DNA from: Aphodosoma sp045631465
Lineage (GTDB): Bacteria > Bacteroidota > Bacteroidia > Bacteroidales > Paludibacteraceae
Length of the DNA stretch: 64,000 nt
Direction of reading: 5' to 3'
Assembly: GCA_045631465.1 (NCBI GenBank)
Contig: JAZQUV010000024.1
Span: 1 to 64,000 of the forward strand
Under the pieces are notes generated by a model. The model was not told the origin of the DNA. It searched no databases and saw only the letters and a list, made by a program, of their open reading frames with translations. The position numbers and the translations under genes are program-made. Shown one piece after another: positions 52,270 to 61,940 of this stretch. The number at the start of each line of letters is the position of its first letter. Position 1 is the stretch's first letter.

Positions 52270-53340
52270 ATGAAAATAAAGATAATCAAAACAATATTCC
52301 TAGTTCTATTGTTCTTGTTTTTTGCATCGTGGTTCTATCGTATCATAATGCTGATGCTCGTGGCATGTGTGTGGCGCGAAGAGATTAAGCAATGCAGAAC
52401 GTGGGGATATAAAGCGGTGATAGGGTGCTTGTTAGTAGCTTTGTTTTGTATACTTCCTCGTTATCGCTACAATACAAACGACCGAGTGCGATTGATATAT
52501 CAAGACGAAAAGGGTAGTCCTCAACTCCCTCCATTAACACACTATTTGTTCAATGTAGTGTTTCCAGAGGAAGAACTTTGCAACTTAGGAATATGGTGTG
52601 CTAGAATTGCACCTAAACTACTGCCATTGTCTGATAATCTGTTGGGGGATTTTAGAGAAGATGATAGGATTGGTAATATTCAAAATTTCTATCGCCCATT
52701 TAGACGGTTGAATCGAAGTGGGTTATTTATGATGTCGGGAACTACTTCGCAAGCATTTTACATGTATAGGATAGACGACACACAATCGGTCTATGTGATT
52801 GAACCTAAGCACTATGACGAAGAAAAAGAGTATCCTGTAGTATTTTTTATGCATGGATATATGGGTAATTGGAAATTGTATACAGGATTGTTGAAGGATT
52901 TGGAAGATTGTATCGTACTATGTGTAGGCACAAAAGATTGGTCAGGTAGATTTACTAAAAAAGATGTTAATAACCTGTTTACAAAGCAAATACCATTCTT
53001 AGAGAGTCTTGATTATAGGATAGATAAAGATCAATTGCACATTATAGGATTATCGAATGGAGGAACGGCTACGAATGTGGCTTACAATGGATTCGCAGAT
53101 AAATTTAAAACTATTACATTTATTTCTACGAATATTAATCAAACCTATCCGATATCGAGCAAAGTATTGTTCATTGGTGGGGGAGATGATTACTTTGCAA
53201 CCTCATTACTAAAGGCTTATCATAAATTGAAAGAAAATGGCACACAGACCGATATATTTTGGGATGATAAAGAAACCCATTTTATTATGGTGAATAAAAT
53301 GGATGAAGTTATAAATTTTATAAACAAAAATCTAAAATAA
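52270..53340 (+). CDS. Membrane-anchored alpha/beta hydrolase
   Basis: A 356-residue protein with two N-terminal membrane segments (IIKTIFLVLLFLFFASWFYR and AVIGCLLVALFCIL), then an alpha/beta-hydrolase domain. VVFFMHGYMGNWKLYTGLL is the oxyanion region. LHIIGLSNGGTATN near residue 260 is the nucleophile elbow (G-L-S-N-G-G, Ser). GGGDDYF and the HF of THFIMVNKM give plausible catalytic Asp and His. Substrate unknown. The ATG at 52270 is used; one eight codons upstream overlaps the preceding gene. Confidence 0.75.
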   Translation: MKIKIIKTIFLVLLFLFFASWFYRIIMLMLVACVWREEIKQCRTWGYKAVIGCLLVALFCILPRYRYNTNDRVRLIYQDEKGSPQLPPLTHYLFNVVFPEEELCNLGIWCARIAPKLLPLSDNLLGDFREDDRIGNIQNFYRPFRRLNRSGLFMMSGTTSQAFYMYRIDDTQSVYVIEPKHYDEEKEYPVVFFMHGYMGNWKLYTGLLKDLEDCIVLCVGTKDWSGRFTKKDVNNLFTKQIPFLESLDYRIDKDQLHIIGLSNGGTATNVAYNGFADKFKTITFISTNINQTYPISSKVLFIGGGDDYFATSLLKAYHKLKENGTQTDIFWDDKETHFIMVNKMDEVINFINKNLK

Positions 53341-53378
53341 AAAATAGGCATAATCAAACGTTTGATTATGCCTATTTT
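53341..53378. terminator. Bidirectional terminator
   Basis: A perfect 18-base-pair stem (53341-53358 with 53361-53378, loop cg) lies between two convergent genes. It is T-rich on both sides. Confidence 0.9.
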
Positions 53379-53542
53379 CTCTAAAATAATACCCACTCAC
53401 AGTGTGTATTCAACACTCAAAAATATCCCTACTCAACAGCAACCTTCAAGCAACCTATGCCGAAGAAAACTGCCACACACTAACAGTGTGTATTTCTGTT
53501 TTACTATTAGATATCAATTTGCGACCTTGCGAATTTGCGAAG

Positions 53543-54568
53543 TTATAATTCGCTCTTAAAAAACATCTCCATAAACACTGGGAAATGGTCACTAACACCA
53601 CCTTGATAAAACGGACCGACATATGTTCGCTTTGGTATCATTTCTCCTGTACGTTTATCTCTTTTCGAAATCCATTTAGGGTGATACACCTCTGCCTCTG
53701 GCATTATTCTCACCGATAAATTACCATTCAACAAAGCTCCACTCACAATAATTTGGTCCAACATATCCCACTCGCCATCATGGAAATACGACCCAATATC
53801 TTTATTCTCAAAAGAATATCCATCCCAACAAAGATTATACAACTTCAAATCCTCAAACGACCCACTCGTATACGGCAGAGCAGCAAGGGTAGTAGTAGGT
53901 ACCTTATCCGAAGGATTATCATTAAAGTCGCCCATAATAATTATAGCAGCTTGCGAATCTACCATTTGAATCTCTTCAACTACCTTTCGCACAGTCTTTG
54001 CCGCAGCCACACGATTAGATTCAGACGCTAATGCACCCTCTCTGCGAGAAGGGAAATGTACCTGAATAATATGTAAAAAAGTAGAATCGGAGAGAGTCCC
54101 GCAAGTATATAACAAGTCTCTACCATGCTGACCATTAGGTAAATGCACTGGTATTGGACGAGATGCAAGAGGCGTAAATTTATCTTTTTGATAGAGTAGA
54201 GCCACATCTATACCACGAGCATCTGGACCTTCATAATGAACATAATCATAACCCAATTGGTCATATGGATCAAATTGAGTCATTGCCTTTAGCACAAAAT
54301 CATTTTCAACCTCACAAAGCCCAACAAGTAGAGGCAATTCATCACCACCTACACCAATAATTACTTGCATTACTTCATGCAATTTATCGTAAAAACGTTT
54401 ATTTGTCCAACGTAATTCAGAATCAGGAAGATATTCTGTGTCATTTTTTAGAGAATCATGTTGCGTATCAAACAAGTTCTCCACATTGTAAGTCATTATT
54501 TTCATAGACTGCGCACTAAGTATAATTACCACTAAATCAAACAATAAACCCAATAATATTCGCTTCAT
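53543..54568 (-). CDS. Secreted endonuclease/exonuclease/phosphatase family protein
   Basis: A 341-residue EEP-superfamily protein with signal peptide MKRILLGLLFDLVVIILSAQ. The catalytic signature is complete: MTYNVENLFD (Asn) near 24-33, GLCEVEND (Glu) near 83, IIMGDFNDNPSD (Asp and Asn) near 210 and VSDHFPVFMEM (Asp-His) near the C-terminus. Such proteins cleave phosphodiesters in nucleic acids or phospholipids; the secreted Bacteroidales form could be a nuclease or sphingomyelinase-like enzyme. Confidence 0.85.
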   Translation of the reverse strand: MKRILLGLLFDLVVIILSAQSMKIMTYNVENLFDTQHDSLKNDTEYLPDSELRWTNKRFYDKLHEVMQVIIGVGGDELPLLVGLCEVENDFVLKAMTQFDPYDQLGYDYVHYEGPDARGIDVALLYQKDKFTPLASRPIPVHLPNGQHGRDLLYTCGTLSDSTFLHIIQVHFPSRREGALASESNRVAAAKTVRKVVEEIQMVDSQAAIIIMGDFNDNPSDKVPTTTLAALPYTSGSFEDLKLYNLCWDGYSFENKDIGSYFHDGEWDMLDQIIVSGALLNGNLSVRIMPEAEVYHPKWISKRDKRTGEMIPKRTYVGPFYQGGVSDHFPVFMEMFFKSEL

Positions 54569-54632
54569 AATAACTGAATTTATTCACATTACAAATGTAC
54601 TGAATAAAATTGAAAATATCAAATATTTTTTG

Positions 54633-54640
54633 TAATTTTG
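54633..54640 (+). promoter_or_regulatory. -7 box of the nucleotidyltransferase promoter
   Basis: TAATTTTG, about 80 bases before the start at 54720. The upstream TTTG is not well conserved. Confidence 0.5.
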
Positions 54641-54719
54641 CACTTCAAAAAAAGCAAATAATAATATATGAAAAATATAGCAAGTTTATCTTTATACTTG
54701 CCCGCATAATTTAACTCTT

Positions 54720-55625
54720 ATGAAACCAACTTTATTTATTCTAGCCGCAGGTATGGGTAGCCGCTATGGAGGCCTCAAACAATTAGATGGTGTAGGTCCT
54801 TCTGGAGAAACTATCATGGACTATTCCATTTATGATGCTATCCGTGCTGGTTTTGGTAAGATTGTATTTGTCATTCGTCACGACTTCGAAGATGATTTCA
54901 AACAAAAAGTTCTTTCTAAATACAAAAATCATATTCCTGTAGAACTTTGCTATCAAGAAATTACCACATTACCAGCTGGTTTTACTTGTCCCGAAGGTCG
55001 TACCAAACCGTGGGGTACTAACCACGCTGTTCTCATGGGTAAAGAGCTTATAAATGAGCCTTTCGCCGTAATCAACGCAGATGATTTCTATGGTCGTGAT
55101 GGTTTTGCTGTACTAGGTAAAGCACTTACCGAAATGGCTGGCAAACAAAACGATTATTGCATGGTAGGGTATCACATTGGTAATACACTCAGCGAAAGTG
55201 GCACAGTCAATCGTGGTATATGTACTACAGACTCAGAAAATTATCTTACCACAGTGGTTGAACGCAAAGGCATTGCTGCCGAAACTGAAGGTATTGTCTT
55301 TGTAGATGAAAATAACATAAAACACTATCTAGATGCAAATACACCTGTATCAATGAATATGTGGGGATTCACACCAGACTATTTCCAATATTCAGAAAAT
55401 TATTTCATTGATTTCTTGAAGGAACAAGGTCAAGAGATGAAATCAGAATTTTACATACCAACAATGGTAAATCACCTAATCAATAACGGCACAGCTAAAG
55501 TCAAAGTACTAGATACAACTTCTAGTTGGTTTGGTGTAACATATGCCGAAGATCGTCCTGATGTTGTTACCAAACTTCAATCTCTTGTTGATGCTGGCGA
55601 ATATCCAACACCATTATTTAAATAA
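54720..55625 (+). CDS. Sugar-phosphate nucleotidyltransferase family protein
   Basis: A 301-residue GT-A-fold NTP transferase. LFILAAGMGSRYGGLKQLDG at the N-terminus is the nucleotide-binding loop (G-x-G-x-R...K). AVINADDFYGRDGF near residue 116 carries the metal-binding Asp residues. It lacks the hexapeptide repeats of GlmU or AlgA-type fusions. It probably activates a sugar phosphate, or acts on another phosphorylated alcohol, with a nucleoside triphosphate. No sugar-nucleotide pathway genes are adjacent, so the substrate is open. Confidence 0.85.
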   Translation: MKPTLFILAAGMGSRYGGLKQLDGVGPSGETIMDYSIYDAIRAGFGKIVFVIRHDFEDDFKQKVLSKYKNHIPVELCYQEITTLPAGFTCPEGRTKPWGTNHAVLMGKELINEPFAVINADDFYGRDGFAVLGKALTEMAGKQNDYCMVGYHIGNTLSESGTVNRGICTTDSENYLTTVVERKGIAAETEGIVFVDENNIKHYLDANTPVSMNMWGFTPDYFQYSENYFIDFLKEQGQEMKSEFYIPTMVNHLINNGTAKVKVLDTTSSWFGVTYAEDRPDVVTKLQSLVDAGEYPTPLFK

Positions 55626-55649
55626 GCAAACATGTGATATTTCATATGA

Positions 55650-55685
55650 GGGGTGCATTCTAAATAGATTGCATCTCTTTTTGTA
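55650..55685 (+). terminator. Terminator after the nucleotidyltransferase gene
   Basis: A G-U-containing hairpin, ggggtgcat/ttgcatctc, is followed by ttttt, about 30 bases past the stop. Confidence 0.55.
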
Positions 55686-55822
55686 TATTAAGAGGGGAAA
55701 GTTTATAGTATTTATAAATTTTACTATTATTATTTATCATAATGTTAATTATAGCAATAAAAAGGAGGCATTTTTAAAATAAATATATTTCACTCAAAAG
55801 CTATATTACCACACCACAACAT

Positions 55823-55860
55823 AATAAAAGCAGATCCTATAGAAAGAATCTGCTTTTATT
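55823..55860. terminator. Bidirectional terminator before the TPR gene
   Basis: aataaaagcagat (55823-55835) pairs with atctgcttttatt (55848-55860). It is placed just past the stop of the leftward gene at 55878. Confidence 0.85.
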
Positions 55861-55877
55861 ATTTATTAAGATATAAA

Positions 55878-57122
55878 TTAGTAACCTAACATTTTTTTAT
55901 TGATTTCATCATATTTTGCTTGATATGATGGATCAGAATTTGTGAGTTTATAGAACAAACCACGAAGAGTTTTCATTGTTTCATAATCTTCTGGGTCGAG
56001 TTCAATTACTTTTTCAAAGAAAGGAATAGATTCTTTATAAACTACAAGTGCTTTAGCTACTTCTTGATCTGAAAGTTTGAAATCACGGATTTCCAATGCT
56101 TTTTGTTCCATTTTGAATGCCTTATTGTAGATCAAACGTGCTTTGCCTAACCAAGCATCTCTGAAATCTGGTTTCAATTCAATAGCTTTATCAAAGTTAG
56201 CCATTGCAGCATCAATATCTTCAAGAACTTCAAGCATTGAACCACGCACACTATAAAGTTGAGCATTTATAGGATCATTAGCAATAGCTTTATCAAGCAA
56301 TTCTGTAGCTTTTTGTGGTTGACCACCAAACACATAGTGGTTAATCAAGTTACCAAGATAGTAAAATTCGTTAGGGAATTTAGCAAGACCTTTTTCAAGT
56401 GTTGAGATATAATTTACTGTATCTTTTGTATCAAGATAAAGTTGGCAAAGAGCTTGATAGATACCATTTTCATTATACTCTTTATCTTTAATTTCTTCAA
56501 ACATAGCAATTGCTTTGTCGTTCATTTCACCAGCCCATGCACAAGTAGCTGCATAGTATTTAAATTGATAATAAGTTGTATCTTTTGCAGGTACATTTTT
56601 CTCAACAACTACAAATGGAAGGTCAAGAATCGCAGTATGAGTTTCGAATGCATTAAGTGCAGCTACCCACTCTTGTGCCGAATATTTCTCTACACCATAG
56701 TTAACAAGAAAATATTTGTTGTAGATATTCAACATAGAAGCTGCAATTTTTTTAGTGAATTTAGGTTTTACTTTACCTTTTTCATCAGGAAGTTGATCCA
56801 ATTCATTAGCTTTCAAGTAGTAAGTATAAGCTTTCAATGCATCTTCACCCATTTTGATAGCACTACCACCACCAGTTTGAGTCAAAATAAATTCAGCATC
56901 TGCTGCTTTTTCATAAACCAAACCTGCTACATACCAAGTATTTGCAAGGTCTTTTGTTTCATCATTTACCAACGCTTCTTCGATAGCATCTTTAGCACCT
57001 TGGAAGTCAGGAGCTTCTACTGCTAATGCTTTGTTTTTTGCTTTGCTTACATTAGCTTTTTGAGCAAAACCTGTAGCTACTACAGCTAAGGCCAATGCCA
57101 CTACTAAGAATAATTTTTTCAT
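55878..57122 (-). CDS. Secreted tetratricopeptide-repeat protein
   Basis: A 414-residue TPR protein with signal peptide MKKLFLVVALALAVVATGFAQ. Repeats are clear in the C-terminal half (NDPINAQLYSVRGSMLEVLE, AMANFDKAIELKPDFRDAWL and PFFEKVIELDPEDYETMKTL). The N-terminal half has less regular helical repeats. It lies 25 bases after gyrA on the same strand and is likely cotranscribed. Its role is unknown; abundant TPR lipoproteins and periplasmic proteins of this type are common in Bacteroidales. Confidence 0.83.
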   Translation of the reverse strand: MKKLFLVVALALAVVATGFAQKANVSKAKNKALAVEAPDFQGAKDAIEEALVNDETKDLANTWYVAGLVYEKAADAEFILTQTGGGSAIKMGEDALKAYTYYLKANELDQLPDEKGKVKPKFTKKIAASMLNIYNKYFLVNYGVEKYSAQEWVAALNAFETHTAILDLPFVVVEKNVPAKDTTYYQFKYYAATCAWAGEMNDKAIAMFEEIKDKEYNENGIYQALCQLYLDTKDTVNYISTLEKGLAKFPNEFYYLGNLINHYVFGGQPQKATELLDKAIANDPINAQLYSVRGSMLEVLEDIDAAMANFDKAIELKPDFRDAWLGKARLIYNKAFKMEQKALEIRDFKLSDQEVAKALVVYKESIPFFEKVIELDPEDYETMKTLRGLFYKLTNSDPSYQAKYDEINKKMLGY

Positions 57123-57147
57123 AATTAATTTATTTAAAAGTTGTTTA

Positions 57148-59694
57148 TTATTGTTCATTTATTTCATTTATCTCTTGGACATCAATATTAGTCTCAGGTT
57201 TAATACCCTCCTCTACATTTACATCCATTTCATCTTCTATTTCTGTAGCAACTTTACATACAGATGCTATCTCATCATTACGTTTGCCAAGGTCAATAAG
57301 TCTCACGCCTTGAGCTGCTCGACCAATAACACTCAAACTTGATACATTTGTACGCAATGTTACACCTGATTTATTAATAATCATAAGGTCATTATCGTTG
57401 TTAACATTTTTGATAGCAACAAGTTTACCTGTCTTTTCGGTGATGTTGATTGTTTTCACACCCTTACCACCACGATTAGTGATACGATAATCCTCAAGAT
57501 CAGAACGTTTACCATAACCCAATTCGCTAACAACAAGAATATTATCTTTAGAGTCAGGCGATACAGCAATCATACCTATTACTTCATCCATAGGATCATC
57601 TTCATCAAGAGTCATACCACGTACACCAGTTGCAGTACGTCCCATTTCTCTAACCTTATTTTCATTAAAGCGAATAGCACGACCATTGCGATTAGCCATA
57701 AGTATTTCATCATTACCGCTAGTAAGAAGTACTTCTATAACTTGGTCGTCTTCGCGTATTGTGATTGCGTTGACACCATTTTGGCGTGGACGAGAATATG
57801 CTTCGAGTGATGTTTTCTTGATAACACCTTGTTTTGTACAGAATACAAGGAAGTGAGATTGATTGAACTCTGCATCTTGCAATTGTTTAACATGAACAAA
57901 TGCATTCACCTTATCATCAGCATCGATATTCAATACGTTTTGGATTGCTCGACCTTTACTTGCTTTATTACCCTCTGGAATTTGGTAAACTTTAAGCCAA
58001 TAACAACGACCTTTTTGAGTAAAGAACATCATTGTTGAGTGCATAGATGCCGAGTAGATATATTCAATAAAGTCTTCCTCACGAGAACTACTACCTTTTG
58101 AACCTACTCCGCCACGGTTTTGCGCACGAAACTCTGCAAGCGGTGTGCGTTTGATATATCCAAGGTGAGATATTGTAATAACCATCTCATCATCAGCATA
58201 GAAGTCTTCTGGATTAAACTCCTCACTAGCATAAATAATTTCAGTACGACGTTCGTCGCCATATTTATCTTTAAGTTCAAGAAGTTCATTTTGAATAATT
58301 TCCATACGACGTTCAACGCGAGCAAGAATATCTTTTAAGTCTTCAATGCGTTTCAAGATTTCTTCATATTCAAGACGAAGTTTGTCTTGTTCCATGCCAG
58401 TGAGCTGACGAAGACGCATTTCTACAATATAAGCAGCTTGACGTTCAGAGAGACTGAAACGCTCCATCAAGCGAGTTTTTGCCTCTTCAGGTGTTTTAGA
58501 ATCACGAATAATACGAATTGCTTCATCAAGATTATCAAGAATAATCATGCAACCTTCGAGAAGTTCTGCACGCTCTTCTGCTTTACGAAGTTCGAAACGA
58601 GTACGACGAGTAACCACTTCATGACGATGGTCAACAAAGTGATGAATCAAATCTTTAAGATTCAATGTCATAGGTCGACCTTTCACAAGAGCAATATTGT
58701 TTACGCTAAAAGAAGATTGAAGGGCTGTGTATTTGAATAATTTATTAATAACGACTTGTGGATTTGCATCACGTTTGATATCAATAACAATACGCATACC
58801 TTGGCGATCCGATTCATCATTAACGTTAGCTATACCTTCTACTTTTTTCTCAATAGCTAGATCGGCAATATTTTTGATCAACTCTGATTTATTGACCATA
58901 TAAGGGATTTCAGAGATGATAATTTTATCATTACCTTTTTCGTTGTTTTCAATATCGTATTTTGCACGAATAACAACACGACCACGACCTGTTTCAAAAG
59001 CCTCTTTTACGCCGGCATAGCCATAGATATAACCACCCGTTGGGAAATCAGGAGCTTTGATGTATTGCATCAACTCCGATATTTCAATATCATTGTTGTT
59101 GATATATGCCACAGTAGCATCTACAACCTCAGAAAGGTTGTGTGGAGCCATATTTGTTGCCATACCAACAGCAATACCAGAAGAACCATTAACTAAAAGG
59201 TTAGGCAAACGCGTTGGAAGCACTACAGGTTCTTTAGTGGTTTCGTCGAAGTTAGGAGTAAAATCAACGGTATCTTTTTCGATATCTTTGAGCATCTCTT
59301 CTGCAATTTTTTGCAAACGAGCCTCAGTATAACGCATAGCCGCAGGTCCATCGCCATCGACAGAACCAAAGTTACCTTGTGGGTCAACGAGTGGATAACG
59401 CAACGACCACGTTTGAGCCATACGAACAAGCGTCATATAGATTGATGAGTCGCCATGAGGGTGATATTTACCCATAACTTCACCTACTATACGTGCCGAT
59501 TTCTTGTATGGTTTATCCGAAGTATTGCCCAATTCATTCATTCCAAACAACACACGACGGTGAACTGGTTTAAAACCATCACGAACATCAGGCAACGCAC
59601 GCGACACAATTACCGACATTGAGTAGTCGATATAAGCTTGTCGCATCTGCTCCTCTACATTAATCTGAATAATTCTTTCGTCTTTGTCAATCAT
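57148..59694 (-). CDS. gyrA: DNA gyrase subunit A
   Basis: An 848-residue GyrA, the DNA-cleaving subunit of gyrase. The catalytic Tyr is in AAMRYTEARL near residue 121. The quinolone-resistance region is KYHPHGDSSIYMTLVRMAQ, with Ser kept at the first key position but Met where Escherichia coli has Asp87. The coiled-coil and the six-bladed C-terminal DNA-wrapping domain are complete, including a GyrA-box-like QNRGGVGSKG near 555 that distinguishes it from ParC. The last ~25 residues are acidic. Confidence 0.95.
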   Translation of the reverse strand: MIDKDERIIQINVEEQMRQAYIDYSMSVIVSRALPDVRDGFKPVHRRVLFGMNELGNTSDKPYKKSARIVGEVMGKYHPHGDSSIYMTLVRMAQTWSLRYPLVDPQGNFGSVDGDGPAAMRYTEARLQKIAEEMLKDIEKDTVDFTPNFDETTKEPVVLPTRLPNLLVNGSSGIAVGMATNMAPHNLSEVVDATVAYINNNDIEISELMQYIKAPDFPTGGYIYGYAGVKEAFETGRGRVVIRAKYDIENNEKGNDKIIISEIPYMVNKSELIKNIADLAIEKKVEGIANVNDESDRQGMRIVIDIKRDANPQVVINKLFKYTALQSSFSVNNIALVKGRPMTLNLKDLIHHFVDHRHEVVTRRTRFELRKAEERAELLEGCMIILDNLDEAIRIIRDSKTPEEAKTRLMERFSLSERQAAYIVEMRLRQLTGMEQDKLRLEYEEILKRIEDLKDILARVERRMEIIQNELLELKDKYGDERRTEIIYASEEFNPEDFYADDEMVITISHLGYIKRTPLAEFRAQNRGGVGSKGSSSREEDFIEYIYSASMHSTMMFFTQKGRCYWLKVYQIPEGNKASKGRAIQNVLNIDADDKVNAFVHVKQLQDAEFNQSHFLVFCTKQGVIKKTSLEAYSRPRQNGVNAITIREDDQVIEVLLTSGNDEILMANRNGRAIRFNENKVREMGRTATGVRGMTLDEDDPMDEVIGMIAVSPDSKDNILVVSELGYGKRSDLEDYRITNRGGKGVKTINITEKTGKLVAIKNVNNDNDLMIINKSGVTLRTNVSSLSVIGRAAQGVRLIDLGKRNDEIASVCKVATEIEDEMDVNVEEGIKPETNIDVQEINEINEQ

Positions 59695-59961
59695 AAAATT
59701 TATTTAAAATTATCTTGTCTATCTAATGTTTACAAAGTATAGTAAGACAAAAATTTACTATACCCAAAAACTTTATAAAGTTACGAATTTTTCTCGAAAT
59801 AGGCAAATTTTACAACTTTTTTTTTTACAATACTAAACTTTTGATTTTCAAAACTATTTAAATTCAGCAAAAAATCGATAGTGCCTAATTTCGATTTTAA
59901 GACGATTTAAGCGACTTTTATTTTTCTTATTTTTAATTTTTCTTATGCAAAAACAAAAAAA

Positions 59962-59987
59962 TAGCTCTATTTTGTATTTAGAGCCAT
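59962..59987 (-). terminator. Terminator of the XRE regulator gene
   Basis: tagctcta (59962-59969) pairs with tagagcca (59980-59987, one mismatch). On the minus strand this is followed by a run of T. Confidence 0.7.
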
Positions 59988-60019
59988 TTTAAGAGTATTT
60001 TATATTTTTGTCGTCTTAT

Positions 60020-60463
60020 TTACTTACTAAATTCCTCAAAAGAACCATCATCATATAACAAAATCACCTTTTTAATACTTTTACTTTGCTTTTCTTTTGA
60101 TGTTGGCATATCTGATTGAATTATTGTTTTCTCTTCAATCTTGTTAGGTGATTCTGCTATATATATAGCCTCATAGTCATTCGCTACAGGATCGTTCGTT
60201 TCTATTTGCTCCGAATCATTAAACAACAAATTATCGACAGACGTAGTTTCAATCTTGCTAGGAGGATTACCTTCACCAAAAATTAACCAATTTATATCTA
60301 CATCTGGAAAATGCTGTTTGATTTTCTCAACAAGAGATAGTGTAGGTTGAGTACGTCCTGTTTTTATACTCGAAATAGAAGCTCGACTAACTCCAATTTT
60401 ATCTGCAAATTCAGTCGGCGTCAGATGTTGATTTTCTATAAATGTAAAAATTCTATTTACCAT
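60020..60463 (-). CDS. XRE-family helix-turn-helix regulator
   Basis: A 147-residue DNA-binding protein. Residues ~1-60 form a lambda-Cro-type helix-turn-helix (TPTEFADKIGVSRASISSIK followed by TGRTQPTLSLVEKIKQHF). The C-terminal ~85 residues are acidic and polar with no recognised domain. It is transcribed leftward, away from a 670-base gene-free region holding a series of TTACAWWTGTAA palindromes, three of them in its own promoter region. It may therefore autoregulate through these sites. Confidence 0.85.
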   Translation of the reverse strand: MVNRIFTFIENQHLTPTEFADKIGVSRASISSIKTGRTQPTLSLVEKIKQHFPDVDINWLIFGEGNPPSKIETTSVDNLLFNDSEQIETNDPVANDYEAIYIAESPNKIEEKTIIQSDMPTSKEKQSKSIKKVILLYDDGSFEEFSK

Positions 60464-61056
60464 AATATTTTAAAGAACAAACATTTCCATACAAATTATA
60501 ATTGTAAAATTTGAGACTACAAATGTATAACAATTTTTTGAATTTACAAAACAAAACCGTAAAAATATTTCACAAATATAAATTTACAATTGTAATTCAC
60601 AAAACACAAACAAAACAACACCGCAAACAGCAACTTATTATATAAGAATCAACTAAACAAACATTAAAACCTAAAAGTATATCTTTAAATATTATCCATT
60701 AATACAATAAGAAATCAGTACATTAACAGCACAAAATCAACCAAAAACACACAAAACAGAAGAAATCTAAAAATCAAGCAATATAAAGTTAAACAAAAGA
60801 ATTAACTTTTATTTATAACAAACTGATTTACAATAAACATAACCACAAAAAACACAAAATGTTAATTATAGATATTAGATGTTTATACAAATGTAAATAG
60901 TGGCAAAAACAAAGATCAACTATACCCCACCCTACACAGAAATTACTTATGTAAAATATCACTATTACACAGAAATATTACAAATGTAAATTATATCCAA
61001 TGCCACCTTGTTTTACATTTGTAAAACACATAGATTTTACAAATGTTATATCAACA
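60464..61056. promoter_or_regulatory. AT-rich gene-free region with a cluster of TTACAWWTGTAA palindromes
   Basis: Sites are TTATAATTGTAA 60496-60507, TACAAATGTA 60518-60527, TTACAATTGTAA 60584-60595, ATACAAATGTAA 60885-60896, TTACAAATGTAA 60978-60989, TTACATTTGTAA 61013-61024 and a degenerate TTACAAATGTTA 61037-61048. They fall in two groups, one at the XRE gene's start and one 300 bases further upstream. The stretch 60600-60880 between them is AT-rich with no gene, hairpin or repeat that I can see. Confidence 0.65.
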
Positions 61057-61090
61057 CAAAAAAAAGGACTACCCCAAACCAGGATAGTCC
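61057..61090 (-). terminator. Terminator of the zinc-ribbon gene
   Basis: ggacta (61066-61071) pairs with tagtcc (61085-61090), with further cc/gg pairing. On the minus strand it is followed by nine T. Confidence 0.8.
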
Positions 61091-61136
61091 CAATAACATC
61101 TATATCAATTATGATAAATAAAAATTCTATATATTA

Positions 61137-61901
61137 TTACAAAGCCGACTCTTCATTGATATTTGAGTCAACCAAGATACGACCGCAATATTCACAAACA
61201 ATGATTTTTTTACGCATACGAATGTCGAGTTGACGTTGAGGTGGAATCTTATTAAAGCAACCACCACAAGCATCGCGTTCTACTGTTACAACAGAAAGAC
61301 CATTACGAGCATTTTTGCGGATACGTTTGAAAGCAGTCAAAAGACGTGGTTCGATAAGAGCTTCCAATTCTTTAGCTTTAAGAAGGAGAGTTTCTTCCTC
61401 TTGTTTTGTTTCTGCAATAATTTCGTTGAGTTCAGCTTTCTTTTGTTTCAAATCAATTTCACGATCTTTCAAACGTTCTTCAGAGTTAGCCAACTCTTCT
61501 GTTTTATTTTTGATTTCTTTATTATAATCGCTAATATTTTTCTCGCAAAGTTCAATTTCTAGTGATTGAAACTCTACTTCTTTTGTAAGAGCATCGAACT
61601 CACGGTTATTGCGAACATTGTTTTTTTCCTCTTCTTTTTTAGCAATTTTAGCACGAGCCTCTTCGATAGCATTTTTTCTATCAGAGATATTTTGATTAAG
61701 AGTCTTAATGTCGTTTTGATATTTTTCAATACGAGTTTTAAGACCAGCAACTTCATCTTCAAGGTCTTGTACTTCTAATGGCAATTCACCACGGATTGTG
61801 CGAATCTTGTCAATTTCAGAAACAACCATTTGTAGATTATAGAGCGCACGAAGACGTTCTTCTACTGAAATTTCTTTAGTTTCTACGTTTTTTTCTGACA
61901 T
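61137..61901 (-). CDS. C4-type zinc-ribbon coiled-coil protein
   Basis: A 254-residue protein. Residues ~25-185 are a long coiled coil rich in Glu and Lys. The C-terminal ~50 residues form a zinc ribbon with CGGCFNKIPPQ and CEYCGRIL (two C-x2-C pairs). This matches the widespread DUF164/zf-RING_7 family, of unknown biochemical role. It lies 39 bases after the Nif3-like gene, and the two are often neighbours in Bacteroidota. Confidence 0.88.
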   Translation of the reverse strand: MSEKNVETKEISVEERLRALYNLQMVVSEIDKIRTIRGELPLEVQDLEDEVAGLKTRIEKYQNDIKTLNQNISDRKNAIEEARAKIAKKEEEKNNVRNNREFDALTKEVEFQSLEIELCEKNISDYNKEIKNKTEELANSEERLKDREIDLKQKKAELNEIIAETKQEEETLLLKAKELEALIEPRLLTAFKRIRKNARNGLSVVTVERDACGGCFNKIPPQRQLDIRMRKKIIVCEYCGRILVDSNINEESAL

Positions 61902-61940
61902 AAAATATATATTTTTAATGTTTATTCGACTTGTATACTA

